In this document: piece by piece, positions 48,135-58,474 of the stretch
How positions within the stretch are numbered: the stretch's first letter is position 1
Layout of the letters: the number at the start of each line of letters is the position of its first letter
Assembly: GCA_934130975.1 (NCBI GenBank)
Contig: CAKOYU010000009.1
Span: 5,080 to 69,079, forward strand
Origin: an uncultured Clostridia bacterium
GTDB lineage: Bacteria > Bacillota > Clostridia > TANB77 > CAG-508
Length of the DNA stretch: 64,000 nt
Direction: 5' to 3'
The notes under the pieces: model-generated
What the model saw: only the letters and a program-made list of their open reading frames with translations
What the model was told of the DNA's origin: nothing
Databases searched by the model: none
Made by a program: the position numbers and the translations under genes

Positions 48135-49885
48135 GACTAAATATAGAGTTTTATAAATCAGAAAAAGATAAAATAACTAAAACAGACCAAGAAATAATTG
48201 AATACATAAATAACTATGAAAAAAAGGATTATGATACAATAATTGAAAAAGATGAAAGGCTAGAAGTAATTCTAGCATTATCAGAATTAAGAGAAAATAT
48301 AATTAGTTGGTATCCATTCAAAAAAAACTGTAGAATATTAGAAATAAACGGAGGATTTGGAGAGATAACAGGAAAATTATGTGATATTGCTGATAGTGTA
48401 GTAACAATAGAAGAATCGAAGAGAAGAGCAGAAGCAATAGCTAAAAGACATGAAGATAGAGAAAATTTAGAAATCATAGTTGGAAAACTAGAAGATATAA
48501 AGTTTGAAGAAAAATTTGATTATATCGTTATTATTGGAATGAGAGATAAAAAGATAATTTCACAAGTATTAGAATTACTTAAAAATGATGGCATAATATT
48601 GACTGCTTTTAATAATAGATTTGGTGTTGAACAATTATCTACAATTAAAGCGAATGGAGAAGATTTGATAACACAGAAAGAATTACAAACGTTACCTAAT
48701 ATTGAAGAATATTTAGAAAAAATGAATTTGAAAAAGAAAGAATATTTTGTATTAACAGATTACAAATTAACAAATGTTATTTTTTCAGAAAAGTTCGATA
48801 TGACACAAGAAAATATGTCAAGAAACATAACATACTATGCACCCAATGATATAAAAGTATACAATCAAAATGATATATATTGTAAAATACTAGAAGAAAA
48901 AAATATGGAAATTTTAAAGAATTTTCTAAATTCTTATTTTATAGAGATTTTTAAAGAAGATTATGTTGAGAATGGAATAAAATTTGTTTCATTTTCAAAT
49001 ATGAGGAAAAAGCAATATAGAATTAAAACAATTATATATGACAAAAAAGTAGTAAAAAGTAATATGATTTCAAGATCAAAAGAACATATTAATTCCATAA
49101 AAAATAATATTGATTATATGAAAGCTTCAGGAATAAAAACATTAGACACATATAATGAAAATGAAATAGAAAATGCTTTTCAAAATGAAGAAACATTGGA
49201 TAATGTGATAATTGATAAGATGAAATCAGGAAATATACAAGAAGGAATGAAACTGATAATACAATTTAAGGAAATGCTTATGGCAAAATTAAAAATTGTA
49301 GAAAATATAGAAAATAATGCTTTTGATAAATATGAAATACCATATAACCAAAAAGATATAGAAAACATGCACTTTGTTGAAAAAGGATTATTGGACTTGA
49401 TTTTTCAGAATTGCTTTTATATAAATAATGAGTTTTACTTTTATGATCAAGAATGGATGGAAGAGAGAATACCAATAGAATTTATAATATATAGATCAAT
49501 CATTTATTGTAATGGGATAAGAGGTTTTTTTACTATTGAAAAATTATTGAAAAAATTGGAAATAAATAGTAGACAAGCAGAACTATTTAAGAATTTAGAT
49601 GACAAAATACAAGACAAAATAAGAAATAATGTTATGTGGAATTTAAATAAATCAGGAATAAGGATAAAAGAAATACATACAAAAATGTTAACATTGCAAC
49701 ATCAGGTAAATTTATTAAATATAGAATTGAACAAAGTTAATGAAGAAAATCAAAAAGTTAAAGAGGAAAAACAAATAATAGAAAATGAATTAGAAGAAAT
49801 AAGGCAAAAGCAACTTGAAGAGGAAAATAAAAGAAAACAGAAGATAACATATAAGATAATGAAATTTATAAAAAACGAAAAATAG
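48131..49885 (+). CDS. Methyltransferase/kinase-like/coiled-coil protein (WbdD-like architecture)
   Basis: A 584-residue protein in three parts. Residues about 45-215 are a class I SAM methyltransferase (CRILEINGGFGEITGKLC, then VTIEES, FDYIVIIG, LLKNDGIILTAFNN). Residues about 280-460 look kinase-like: YRIKTIIYDKKVVKS could hold the ATP lysine, and LLDLIFQNCF with FYFYDQEW resembles the catalytic Asp-Asn and metal Asp motifs. Residues about 518-572 are a Lys/Glu-rich coiled coil. WbdD of E. coli O9a has the same order and caps and measures the O-antigen chain beside Wzm/Wzt. The kinase assignment is tentative. ATG 48131 follows GGAGG. Confidence 0.75.
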   Translation: MRLNIEFYKSEKDKITKTDQEIIEYINNYEKKDYDTIIEKDERLEVILALSELRENIISWYPFKKNCRILEINGGFGEITGKLCDIADSVVTIEESKRRAEAIAKRHEDRENLEIIVGKLEDIKFEEKFDYIVIIGMRDKKIISQVLELLKNDGIILTAFNNRFGVEQLSTIKANGEDLITQKELQTLPNIEEYLEKMNLKKKEYFVLTDYKLTNVIFSEKFDMTQENMSRNITYYAPNDIKVYNQNDIYCKILEEKNMEILKNFLNSYFIEIFKEDYVENGIKFVSFSNMRKKQYRIKTIIYDKKVVKSNMISRSKEHINSIKNNIDYMKASGIKTLDTYNENEIENAFQNEETLDNVIIDKMKSGNIQEGMKLIIQFKEMLMAKLKIVENIENNAFDKYEIPYNQKDIENMHFVEKGLLDLIFQNCFYINNEFYFYDQEWMEERIPIEFIIYRSIIYCNGIRGFFTIEKLLKKLEINSRQAELFKNLDDKIQDKIRNNVMWNLNKSGIRIKEIHTKMLTLQHQVNLLNIELNKVNEENQKVKEEKQIIENELEEIRQKQLEEENKRKQKITYKIMKFIKNEK

Positions 49886-49897
49886 AGAGGGAAAAAT

Positions 49898-51730
49898 ATG
49901 AATATAGAACATTTAAAAAACCAAATAAAGTATTATAAAAATAAATATGGGATAAGAAAAACAATAAAAAAATGTATATCAAAAATATGGAATAAAATAA
50001 AGGTCGTGTTTAAAAATAGAAGTGTTTTAAAAATGGATGCTTATCATAAATGGATATATTTTAATGAACCTAATTTTAAAGAGTTGCAAGAACAAAAAGA
50101 ATATAAATTTGATAAAAATCCTAAAATTAGCATTATTGTTCCAATGTATAATACGCCAGTAAAATATTTTAAAGAATTAGTAGAATGCTTAATAAATCAA
50201 ACTTATTCAAATTGGGAACTATGTTTAGCAGATGGAAGTGAAAATAAAAATAGTGAAATAGAAAAAATTTGCAATAAAGATGAGAGAATAAAATATAAAT
50301 TTCTAAATAGTAATAAAGGAATATCAGAAAATAGTAATAGAGCTCTAGAATTGGCAACAGGAGATTATATAGCACTATTAGATCATGATGATTTATTACC
50401 AGAATTTGCATTATTTGAAATAGTAAAAACAATTAATGAAAATCCAGAAGTGGAATTTATTTATACAGATGAAGACAAATGTACAACTATAAAGAATAGG
50501 TATGATCCTCACTTTAAACCAGATTTTGCAATAGACACTTTAAGATCTGTAAATTATATATGTCATTTTAGTATATATAAAAAAGAATTAATGGACAAAC
50601 TAGGTGGATTTAGAAGTGAATTTGATGGTGCACAAGATTATGATTTAATATTGAGGATGTCAGAGACAACCAACAAAATTGTACACATTTCTAAAATATT
50701 ATACCATTGGAGAGTACATCCACAATCAACTGCAGCAGTGACGGCAGGAGATGCAAAACCATATGCATTTGAAGCTGGAAAAAGAGCAATAGAATCTCAT
50801 TTAAAAAGAGTAGGATTAGAAGGTCAAGTTGAACATGGAATAAGTTTAGGAATTTATAGAGTAATATATAAAGTAAAAGGAACGCCTAAAGTATCAATAT
50901 TAATTCCTAATATGGACCATATAGAAGAACTAAAAACATGTATAGATTCTATAGTAAAACTAACTACATATGAAAATTATGAAATAATAGTAATAGAAAA
51001 CAATAGTAAAGAGAAAACGACTTTTGAATATTATAAAGAGATTGAGAAGAATCCGAAGATTAAGGTAATATATTATCCAGAAAAGAAGTTTAATTATTCT
51101 AAAATAATTAACTTTGGAGTTAAAAATGCAACAGGTGAATATGTAATGCAATTAAATAATGATACAGAATTATTAACTGCAAATTGGCTTGAAGAATTAC
51201 TAGGATATGCACAAAGAAAAGATGTTGGAGCTGTTGGAGTAAAATTATATTATCCAGATAATACAATTCAACATGTCGGAGCGATAATAGGAATTGGAGG
51301 CGTTGGAGGACATATATTTAAATATTATCCAAAGGATAAAAGAGGATATTTTGCAAGAGACAGCTTTGTGCAAAATTTAAGTGCTGTAACTGCCGCATGT
51401 ATAATTTCAAGAAAAGAAATTTATGATGAAGTTGGATATATGGATGAAAAGTTTGAAGTTGCATTTAATGATATGGATCTTTGCTTAAAAATAAGAGAAA
51501 AAGGATATTGGATAGTTGAGGATCCTTTTGTTGAATTAATACATTATGAATCAAAGTCTAGAGGATTAGAAGATTCACCAGAAAAAGTAAAGAGATTTAA
51601 TGGAGAAGTAGAAAGGTTTCAAAGCAAGTGGAGTGAATTCTTAAAAAATGGAGATCCATTTTTTAATAGGAATTTTAGATTGGATATAGAAGATTATTTA
51701 ATATTTCCAGATAAAGTTGCAAATAAATAG
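49898..51730 (+). CDS. Tandem two-domain family 2 glycosyltransferase
   Basis: A 610-residue protein with two GT-A modules. The first (residues about 65-290) has ISIIVPMYNTPVKYFKELVE, ALLDHDDLLPEFAL and DEDKCTT. The second (about 325-560) has KVSILIPNMDHIEELKTCIDSI, MQLNNDTELLTANWLEEL and VAFNDMDLCLKIREKGYW. This layout is common in polymer-forming enzymes that add two alternating linkages, as in rhamnan or O-antigen synthesis. The cytoplasmic N-terminus is basic and may associate with the membrane. It follows the WbdD-like protein by 12 bases. Confidence 0.9.
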   Translation: MNIEHLKNQIKYYKNKYGIRKTIKKCISKIWNKIKVVFKNRSVLKMDAYHKWIYFNEPNFKELQEQKEYKFDKNPKISIIVPMYNTPVKYFKELVECLINQTYSNWELCLADGSENKNSEIEKICNKDERIKYKFLNSNKGISENSNRALELATGDYIALLDHDDLLPEFALFEIVKTINENPEVEFIYTDEDKCTTIKNRYDPHFKPDFAIDTLRSVNYICHFSIYKKELMDKLGGFRSEFDGAQDYDLILRMSETTNKIVHISKILYHWRVHPQSTAAVTAGDAKPYAFEAGKRAIESHLKRVGLEGQVEHGISLGIYRVIYKVKGTPKVSILIPNMDHIEELKTCIDSIVKLTTYENYEIIVIENNSKEKTTFEYYKEIEKNPKIKVIYYPEKKFNYSKIINFGVKNATGEYVMQLNNDTELLTANWLEELLGYAQRKDVGAVGVKLYYPDNTIQHVGAIIGIGGVGGHIFKYYPKDKRGYFARDSFVQNLSAVTAACIISRKEIYDEVGYMDEKFEVAFNDMDLCLKIREKGYWIVEDPFVELIHYESKSRGLEDSPEKVKRFNGEVERFQSKWSEFLKNGDPFFNRNFRLDIEDYLIFPDKVANK

Positions 51731-51745
51731 AAAAGGAGAAATAAT

Positions 51746-52678
51746 ATGAAAGTAGCAGTATTAATACCATGTTATAATGAAGAGTTAACAATAGAAAAAG
51801 TAATAAAAGATTTTAAGAAGGAATTACCAGAAGCTGATATCTATGTATATAATAACAATTCTAAAGATAAAACCAAGGAAATTGCAACAAATTTAGGAGT
51901 AATTGTCAAAGATGAATATAGACAAGGAAAGGGAAATGTTGTACGTTCAATGTTCTATGATATTGATGCTGATATTTATGTTATGGTTGATGGAGACGAT
52001 ACATATCCAGCAGAATTCGTACATGAACTTATAAAACCAGTAGCAAATGGTGAAGCAGATATGTGTATAGGAGATAGATTATCAAATGGAACATATCAAA
52101 AAGAAAATAAAAGACCATTTCATGAATTTGGAAATAATATAGTAAAAAAGTCTATAAACATATTATTTAAAACTGAATTAAGGGATATAATGACAGGTTA
52201 TAGAGTGTTTAATAAGAAATTTGTAAAAAATATGCCAGTAATGTCTCCTAAATTTGAAATCGAAACAGAGATGTCTTTATATGCATTAGATAAGAAATAT
52301 ATAATAAAAGAAATTCCAATAGTATATAGAGATAGACCACAAGGTAGTGAATCAAAATTAGATACTGTAAGTGATGGAATGAAAGTTGTAAAAACTATAT
52401 TTAAGATGTATAAAGATTATAATCCATTTAAGTTTTTTGGAATAATAGCTTGTATTTTCTTGATATTAGGATTACTAGTAGGATTTCCAGTAATAAGAGA
52501 ATATGCTATGACAAAATACATAACAAAAGTGCCATCTGCAATATTAGCTACAGGTTTGATGACTTTGGCAGTTATTATAGGACAATGTGGAATTGTGCTA
52601 GATACAGTGGTAAAAAACAATAGAGAAAATTATGAGTTAAATTTATTAAGATACAAACAAATTGAAGATAAAAAATAG
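51746..52678 (+). CDS. Polyprenyl-phosphate glycosyltransferase (GtrB-like)
   Basis: A 310-residue enzyme: a GT2 domain (VLIPCYNEELTIEKVIKDF, YVMVDGDDTYPAEFV, SKLDTVSDG) followed by two C-terminal membrane helices (residues about 230-255 and 265-290). Such enzymes charge undecaprenyl phosphate with a sugar, which is flipped and then used by membrane GT-C transferases. The two large membrane proteins immediately downstream could be those GT-C partners. It is 15 bases after the preceding gene. Confidence 0.88.
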   Translation: MKVAVLIPCYNEELTIEKVIKDFKKELPEADIYVYNNNSKDKTKEIATNLGVIVKDEYRQGKGNVVRSMFYDIDADIYVMVDGDDTYPAEFVHELIKPVANGEADMCIGDRLSNGTYQKENKRPFHEFGNNIVKKSINILFKTELRDIMTGYRVFNKKFVKNMPVMSPKFEIETEMSLYALDKKYIIKEIPIVYRDRPQGSESKLDTVSDGMKVVKTIFKMYKDYNPFKFFGIIACIFLILGLLVGFPVIREYAMTKYITKVPSAILATGLMTLAVIIGQCGIVLDTVVKNNRENYELNLLRYKQIEDKK

Positions 52679-52687
52679 GGGGAAAAA

Positions 52688-54712
52688 ATGATTAACAAAA
52701 TGATCACCATATTAACCAATCATAATATAGAAATAAAATATATATTATTTTATTTGGTAATATTAGCAATTTTTTTAGTAATAGCGTATAAGAAAAAAGA
52801 GTGGATAGAAAAAATATATAAACATAGATTTTTGACAGCGTTTATAATACTAGCAATAACTGTAATATTTCAAATAAGTGGATCATCAATAGGAATATGG
52901 AACTATTTTTTTGGAACACCAGAAGGAACTATTAGTGAAGGTGTTATATTAGGAAAATCACAAGGAGTAAGATCAGATGAATGGGCTACATTTACAATAT
53001 TTAATTTTTCACAAAAATATAATATAAACAAACCTTTTGGATTTTTTACAAATTCAATAAGAGCTGATAGAACAGATATATTTTTAGAATATGGTGGCCC
53101 AGTGTTAGATATTGGTATAATATATAGAATTTTTCAAATAGGATATATTTTATTTGGAAATTCTAGAGGATTAGCGTTTTTCTGGAATGCAAGATTTATA
53201 ATGTTAGTAATGGTAACGTTTGAATTAATGATGATAATTACCAATAAAAAGAAAAAATTATCTTTATTAGGAACGATGCTAATTGCATTTGCACCAATTG
53301 TTAGTTGGTGGTTTTCTATAAACGGTTTAGTAGAAATGCTAGTTTCAATGCAATTAGCTATTATATTATTAGATAAATATATGATAGAAACAAATTTTAA
53401 AAGAAGAATTTTTTACTTAATAGGAATCGCAATTTCAGCAGGAACATTTTTATTTGCATTTTATCCTTCATGGGAAATACCATTAGCATATATAACATTA
53501 GGATTAGGAATTTGGATTATACTTAAAAATTACAAGGAATGTAAAATTAACAAAAAAGATGTTATTTCTATTATAGTTATAGGAGGAATTTGGGCAATAT
53601 CAATTGGATATTTGTTAATAAAATCTAAGGATACAATACAAATAATTCTTAATACAGTATATCCTGGCAGTAGACTTGAAGTTGGTGGGGGAAGTATAGC
53701 AAAATTATTTGAATATCCAATAAATATATTTTTTAATATTAATAGTAGTCAATTACTTACGAATACTTGTGAAGAGGCCGTATTCTTTGACTTCTTCCCA
53801 ATTGGTTTAATATTTACGCTTTATATATTTATAAAAGAAAAAAAGAAAGATATATTATTAATTATTTTGACTATATTAGATGTATTCTTTGGAACTTGGT
53901 TAATATTTGGATTTCCAAAAACTATTGCACAAATAACATTATTAAGTAATTCTCAAACTGCAAGAACATATTTAGCATTTGGAATGATTAATATATTAAT
54001 GCTAATAAGGGCATTATCATTATTTGAAGTTAAAGTCAATGTAAAAAAATCATTGATATTTTCATTGATATTAGCAACAATAATTACAGCATTAACATAT
54101 AAATATTATTCATATTATTTACATTTATATATGATAATAATTATTTATATAACTTTAATTGTGGTATTTTATTTGTTCTTTAGAGCAAATAAAAAAATTG
54201 AAATGAACTTATTATTGATTACTGTATTTTTAATATCAATAATAAGTAGCTTAATTGTTAATCCTTTAAGAGTTGGCACTAGTGTTATTTATGATCAACC
54301 AATAGTAAAAGAAGTATCATCTATAGTAGAGCAAGATAAAGATGGAAAATGGATAGTAGAAGGAGTAGGATATCCATATATAAATATACCAATAATGGTA
54401 GGAGCACCAACAATAAATTGTACAAATGTATATCCAAATTTAGAAAGATGGAAATTAGTAGACGAAGATGGAAAATATGAAGAAGTATATAATAGGTATG
54501 CACATATTGCCATAAAATTACAAAACGAAGAAACATTTTTTGAACTAACAGCACCAGATGCTTTTTCTATATATTTAAATGTTGATGATTTGAAAGTATT
54601 AGATGTTAAATATATATTAACAACTAATGATTTAGAAAATTATAATTCTGACAAAATTAGTTTTGAACTAATTAATAAGGAAAATATGCTTAAAATTTAT
54701 AAAATAAACTAA
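52688..54712 (+). CDS. Large polytopic membrane protein, GT-C-like (DUF7657-type)
   Basis: A 674-residue protein with about a dozen membrane segments and a C-terminal extracytoplasmic domain (from about residue 545). The motifs ISEGVILGKSQGVRSDEWATFT and WWFSINGLVEMLV match the family often annotated as YfhO-like or DUF7657 membrane proteins of glycosylation loci. An external loop with acidic residues near the first helices (RSDEW) fits a GT-C fold that uses polyprenyl-phosphate sugars. It probably modifies the polymer outside the membrane; the donor is likely made by the GtrB-like gene 9 bases upstream (inference). Confidence 0.7.
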   Translation: MINKMITILTNHNIEIKYILFYLVILAIFLVIAYKKKEWIEKIYKHRFLTAFIILAITVIFQISGSSIGIWNYFFGTPEGTISEGVILGKSQGVRSDEWATFTIFNFSQKYNINKPFGFFTNSIRADRTDIFLEYGGPVLDIGIIYRIFQIGYILFGNSRGLAFFWNARFIMLVMVTFELMMIITNKKKKLSLLGTMLIAFAPIVSWWFSINGLVEMLVSMQLAIILLDKYMIETNFKRRIFYLIGIAISAGTFLFAFYPSWEIPLAYITLGLGIWIILKNYKECKINKKDVISIIVIGGIWAISIGYLLIKSKDTIQIILNTVYPGSRLEVGGGSIAKLFEYPINIFFNINSSQLLTNTCEEAVFFDFFPIGLIFTLYIFIKEKKKDILLIILTILDVFFGTWLIFGFPKTIAQITLLSNSQTARTYLAFGMINILMLIRALSLFEVKVNVKKSLIFSLILATIITALTYKYYSYYLHLYMIIIIYITLIVVFYLFFRANKKIEMNLLLITVFLISIISSLIVNPLRVGTSVIYDQPIVKEVSSIVEQDKDGKWIVEGVGYPYINIPIMVGAPTINCTNVYPNLERWKLVDEDGKYEEVYNRYAHIAIKLQNEETFFELTAPDAFSIYLNVDDLKVLDVKYILTTNDLENYNSDKISFELINKENMLKIYKIN

Positions 54713-54729
54713 TGAAATGGAGAAGTTTA

Positions 54730-56283
54730 ATGAAAAATTTTATTGAAAAAGTAAAGAAAATATGTATAGACAAAAGAGTATTAACAACTTTAATTTGTTG
54801 TGCTTTTGGATTATTATATACTGTATATATACATAGTAATATATCAATTAATAATGGATTTGTATACCCCCAATATAATATTATTTATTGGGCGGTATCA
54901 ATTGGATTATTGCTTGTATTAATTGGAATGATAATATACATAATTACAAAAAAAGAATTAAAATTGCACATTGTATTTATTGCATTAGCAATAATATTTG
55001 GAATATCATATTTAATCGTAGCACCTATTCAAAATGGTTCAGATGAGGTTGCTCACTTTTACAGAGTATTTGAAGTAGCAACAGGACAATTAGTGACTCA
55101 AACAAATGAAAATGGAAAATTTATAGAAAAAGATCTTCCAACTTCTATGATAGAATTAACAGATTCTGAAAACACAGATGCGTCAATAAAGATACATGAT
55201 TTACCAGAAAAAATGCAAATCGAATTAAACAAAAATGAAAAAACAGATAAAGACGCTAATACAGGAACAAGTGTATATTCACCAATAGTATATGCACCAC
55301 AAGCTTTAGGAATGGCAATAGGACTAAAATTAAATTTAAGTCCATTACTTATAGCAAATTTATCTAGAATGTTTGGATTTATAGTATGGGTAGCAATTTG
55401 CGCTTATGCTATAAAATTAATGCCAAGCAAAAAAGAATTTTTCTTAATATTAATGTTATTACCTTCAAGTATTACGAGTGCAGTAACATTATCTGCTGAT
55501 ACAATTTTAAATGCATTTTCATTTTTATTAATTGCAAAAGTATTAGAACTAACTGCAAGAGATGAAGAAGTTAATATAAAAGATAATTTGATTTTAATTA
55601 TAAGTAGTGTAATTATTGGGCAATGTAAAATGGCATATTTACCATTAATATTTATATGTCTATTAATACCAATGAATAAATATAAAAACAAAAAGAGTTA
55701 TTTTATAAGTAATGCAATAATAATAATTTGTGCATTCTTTGGAACATGGATTTGGGATAAAGTTGCAGCATCTACACATTATGGAACAGGAATTGGAGAA
55801 CAGCAACTTTGGATTTTAGCACATCCAATAAATTACATTATTGTAATGTTTAGAACTGCAGTAGAATATTTTAACCACATATTTTTTGGAATCGCCGCAG
55901 GTAATAGCTTATATCAAGCTAGAGTACAAGTACCAGACGTGATTTCTTTAGGATTGCTATTATGTTTAGGCATATCATTATTTATTAAAGAATCTAAAGT
56001 AGAAATAGCATTATGGAAAAAAGTTTTTGTAATATGTATTATGGGAGGAATAGCATTATTAGTTGTTACAGCAATGTATGTATCTGCAACAACAATTGTT
56101 ACAGGCCAAGTTGGAACCAAAATAATAGAAGGAATACAAGGAAGATACTTTATACCAGCAATTGCACTATGTGTAATGTTATTTAAAAGAAAAAGTATTA
56201 ACATTAATGAAAAATATGTATATGTAGCAACTATTATGTTACAATTTGCAGTTATATTAAATACACTATTAACATTTATTTAG
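54730..56283 (+). CDS. DUF2142-like polytopic membrane protein
   Basis: A 517-residue protein with about ten membrane segments. The signature APIQNGSDEVAHFYRVFEVATGQLV after the second or third helix, and VYSPIVYAPQALGMAIG later, are typical of DUF2142, a GT-C-like family in cell-envelope glycan loci. ATG 54730 is preferred (GGAGAAG 6 bases upstream) over ATG 54712, which overlaps the previous stop codon. It is the second candidate membrane glycosyltransferase of the locus. Confidence 0.82.
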   Translation: MKNFIEKVKKICIDKRVLTTLICCAFGLLYTVYIHSNISINNGFVYPQYNIIYWAVSIGLLLVLIGMIIYIITKKELKLHIVFIALAIIFGISYLIVAPIQNGSDEVAHFYRVFEVATGQLVTQTNENGKFIEKDLPTSMIELTDSENTDASIKIHDLPEKMQIELNKNEKTDKDANTGTSVYSPIVYAPQALGMAIGLKLNLSPLLIANLSRMFGFIVWVAICAYAIKLMPSKKEFFLILMLLPSSITSAVTLSADTILNAFSFLLIAKVLELTARDEEVNIKDNLILIISSVIIGQCKMAYLPLIFICLLIPMNKYKNKKSYFISNAIIIICAFFGTWIWDKVAASTHYGTGIGEQQLWILAHPINYIIVMFRTAVEYFNHIFFGIAAGNSLYQARVQVPDVISLGLLLCLGISLFIKESKVEIALWKKVFVICIMGGIALLVVTAMYVSATTIVTGQVGTKIIEGIQGRYFIPAIALCVMLFKRKSININEKYVYVATIMLQFAVILNTLLTFI

Positions 56284-56303
56284 AAAATAAGGAGAGTATA
56301 TAA

Positions 56304-57023
56304 GTGAAGATTTTACTAATAATACCAGCATATAATGAAGAAGAAAATATATTAAATACTTGTAGAACTATAGAAAAATCTGGGCAAAAAGTAGATTATA
56401 TAGTAATAAATGATGGTGCAAGAGATAATACGGAAAAAGTATTAAGAGAAAACAATATAAATCACATAGAATTAGTAAATAACTTAGGAATAGGTGGAGC
56501 TGTTCAAACAGGGTATAAATATGCATATGAAAATGATTATGACATAGCTATACAATTTGATGGTGATGGCCAACATGATGTAAATTATGTATCCAACATT
56601 TGTGAACCATTAATAAATGGACAAGCAGATATGTGTATAGGAACAAGATATTTAGATAAAAGTGAAAGTAAGTTTCAATCAACTTTTATGAGAAGATTGG
56701 GAGCAAATATAATATCTACATGCATCAAAATATTATGCCGTAAAAATATTACTGATCCAACTTCAGGATTCAGAGCAGTGAACCGAAAAGTTATAGAAGA
56801 ATTTTCTAAAAATTACCCAACCGAATATCCAGAACCAGAGTCAACAGTTTCATTATTGGTAAATGGATATAAAGTTCAAGAAGTTCCAGTAAGTATGAAT
56901 GAAAGAACAGGAGGAGTGTCTTCTATAAGATTATGGAAAACGGCAGATTATATGGTTAAAGTTGTATTAGCAATAATTATAGATAGTATTAGTTTAAAAA
57001 GAAAGAGAGGAGGAAAAAAATAA
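56304..57023 (+). CDS. DPM1-like family 2 glycosyltransferase
   Basis: A 239-residue soluble GT2 of the dolichol-phosphate mannose synthase type: ILLIIPAYNEEENILNTCRTIEKSG, QFDGDGQHDVNYV (DXD) and the specific DPTSGFRAVNRKVIEEF. It starts at GTG with AAGGAGAG upstream. It shares TAATG with the DUF2304 gene behind it. The GT2 plus DUF2304 pair is a recurring unit for making a polyprenyl-phosphate sugar. Confidence 0.9.
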   Translation: MKILLIIPAYNEEENILNTCRTIEKSGQKVDYIVINDGARDNTEKVLRENNINHIELVNNLGIGGAVQTGYKYAYENDYDIAIQFDGDGQHDVNYVSNICEPLINGQADMCIGTRYLDKSESKFQSTFMRRLGANIISTCIKILCRKNITDPTSGFRAVNRKVIEEFSKNYPTEYPEPESTVSLLVNGYKVQEVPVSMNERTGGVSSIRLWKTADYMVKVVLAIIIDSISLKRKRGGKK

Positions 57024-57382
57024 TGCAATCAACATTAAAAATAGCCTTAATAGTAATTGTTTTAATTTATATATTTTGTATAATGAAAGCAGTTAAAAGA
57101 AAAAATATGAGAATTGGATATTTAGTCTTTTGGAGCATAACAGGTGTAATATTAATAGTTGCATTATTAATACCTAATCTAGTAGAAAATGTTTCGAACT
57201 TGCTAGGATTTGAAATGCCTATAAATATGATATTTAGCGGAGCAATTTTTGTTATATTATATTTGATATTTAATTTAACTATATTAATATCAAAGGAACA
57301 AAATAAAAATGTTTTACTAATACAAGAAATATCTATGTTAAAAAAAAGAGTAGAAGAATTAGAAAAGTTAGAAGAAAGGTAG
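57023..57382 (+). CDS. DUF2304 family membrane protein
   Basis: A 119-residue protein with three membrane segments (residues about 4-20, 32-55, 66-88) and a C-terminal coiled coil (EQNKNVLLIQEISMLKKRVEELEKLEE). DUF2304 proteins regularly follow DPM1-like transferases and probably anchor them. The start overlaps the stop codon of that gene by one base. Confidence 0.88.
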   Translation: MQSTLKIALIVIVLIYIFCIMKAVKRKNMRIGYLVFWSITGVILIVALLIPNLVENVSNLLGFEMPINMIFSGAIFVILYLIFNLTILISKEQNKNVLLIQEISMLKKRVEELEKLEER

Positions 57383-57386
57383 TAAT

Positions 57387-58424
57387 ATGAAAGAGATAAA
57401 GTTATCAATAGTTGCAGCAGTATATAATTTAGAAAAATATTTACCAAGATGCTTGGACGCATTAGTAAATCAAACACTACAGGAAATAGAGATATTATGT
57501 GTTGATGATGGATCAACAGATAGTGCACCACAAATAATAGAAGATTATCAAAAAAGGTATCCGGAAAAAATAAAAGTATTTCATAAAGAAAATGGTGGGG
57601 AATTTACAACTAGAAATTATGGATTAGAAAGAGCTACTGGCGAATATGTAACATTTGTAGATACTGATGATTATGTTGAAAAAGATTGGGCAGAAAGATT
57701 ATATAATGCAGCAAAAGAAAATGATGCAGATTTAGCAGTTTGCGCTTTTGAGAGAATAGATTTAAAGACAAATAAAGTTGTAGCAACCAATATGACTAAT
57801 TTTGGAAATACTGTAAAAGAAATAACCCCAAAAGATGATTATTTATTATTTATAAATCCTGCACCATGGAATAAAGTTTATAAACGAGAAAAAATAAAAG
57901 ATTTAAGATTTTTACCATTTAGAGGGTTTAATGATACAATGTTTTTAGCAAGTTGTTATACAAAGATGCATAAAATTGCATTTATACCAAATGTATTATA
58001 TCATTATTATTTAAGATATGATTCACAAATCCATACAGTAAATGAAAATGATGTGAAGAATTTAAAAAAATATCTTCTAGAGGTAAAGGAATTATATGAA
58101 AAAACAGGCAAATATGAAGAAATGAAATATATTTTAGATACTTTTGCATTTTTGCATTTAGGAACTTCTGTAATGTATAGAGTTTCTTATGATAAAACAG
58201 TTAATATGAAAGAAATGCTAAAAGAAACAATTAAATATTTAGATGACAATTTTAGTAATTGGAGAAAATCACCATTTTTAAAATTAGGATATTCATTAAA
58301 AAAAGGTTTTAAACATATAGCTTTTTGGGGAGTATCATTATTTTATAAATGGGGAATTCCAATGGTATATATAAAAGTTTATAGATTTTTGGTAGATAAA
58401 CTTAAAATTGACATTAAATTTTAA
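57387..58424 (+). CDS. Family 2 glycosyltransferase
   Basis: A 345-residue GT-A enzyme: LSIVAAVYNLEKYLPRCLDALVNQTLQEIEILCVDDGSTDSAPQ, then GEYVTFVDTDDYVEKDWAERLYNAA (DXD) and APWNKVYKREKI, a pattern of capsular and wall-polysaccharide transferases such as EpsJ-type enzymes. It has a C-terminal helical extension. It begins 4 bases after the DUF2304 gene. The sugar is unknown. Confidence 0.88.
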   Translation: MKEIKLSIVAAVYNLEKYLPRCLDALVNQTLQEIEILCVDDGSTDSAPQIIEDYQKRYPEKIKVFHKENGGEFTTRNYGLERATGEYVTFVDTDDYVEKDWAERLYNAAKENDADLAVCAFERIDLKTNKVVATNMTNFGNTVKEITPKDDYLLFINPAPWNKVYKREKIKDLRFLPFRGFNDTMFLASCYTKMHKIAFIPNVLYHYYLRYDSQIHTVNENDVKNLKKYLLEVKELYEKTGKYEEMKYILDTFAFLHLGTSVMYRVSYDKTVNMKEMLKETIKYLDDNFSNWRKSPFLKLGYSLKKGFKHIAFWGVSLFYKWGIPMVYIKVYRFLVDKLKIDIKF

Positions 58425-58436
58425 AGTTAATATATA
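58408..58436 (+). promoter_or_regulatory. Possible internal promoter of the locus
   Basis: TTGACA, 17 bp, TATATA at the end of the preceding glycosyltransferase gene. Confidence 0.5.
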
Positions 58437-58474
58437 TATTATAATTTGATATAGAAGTGGAAAGGATTAGACTT

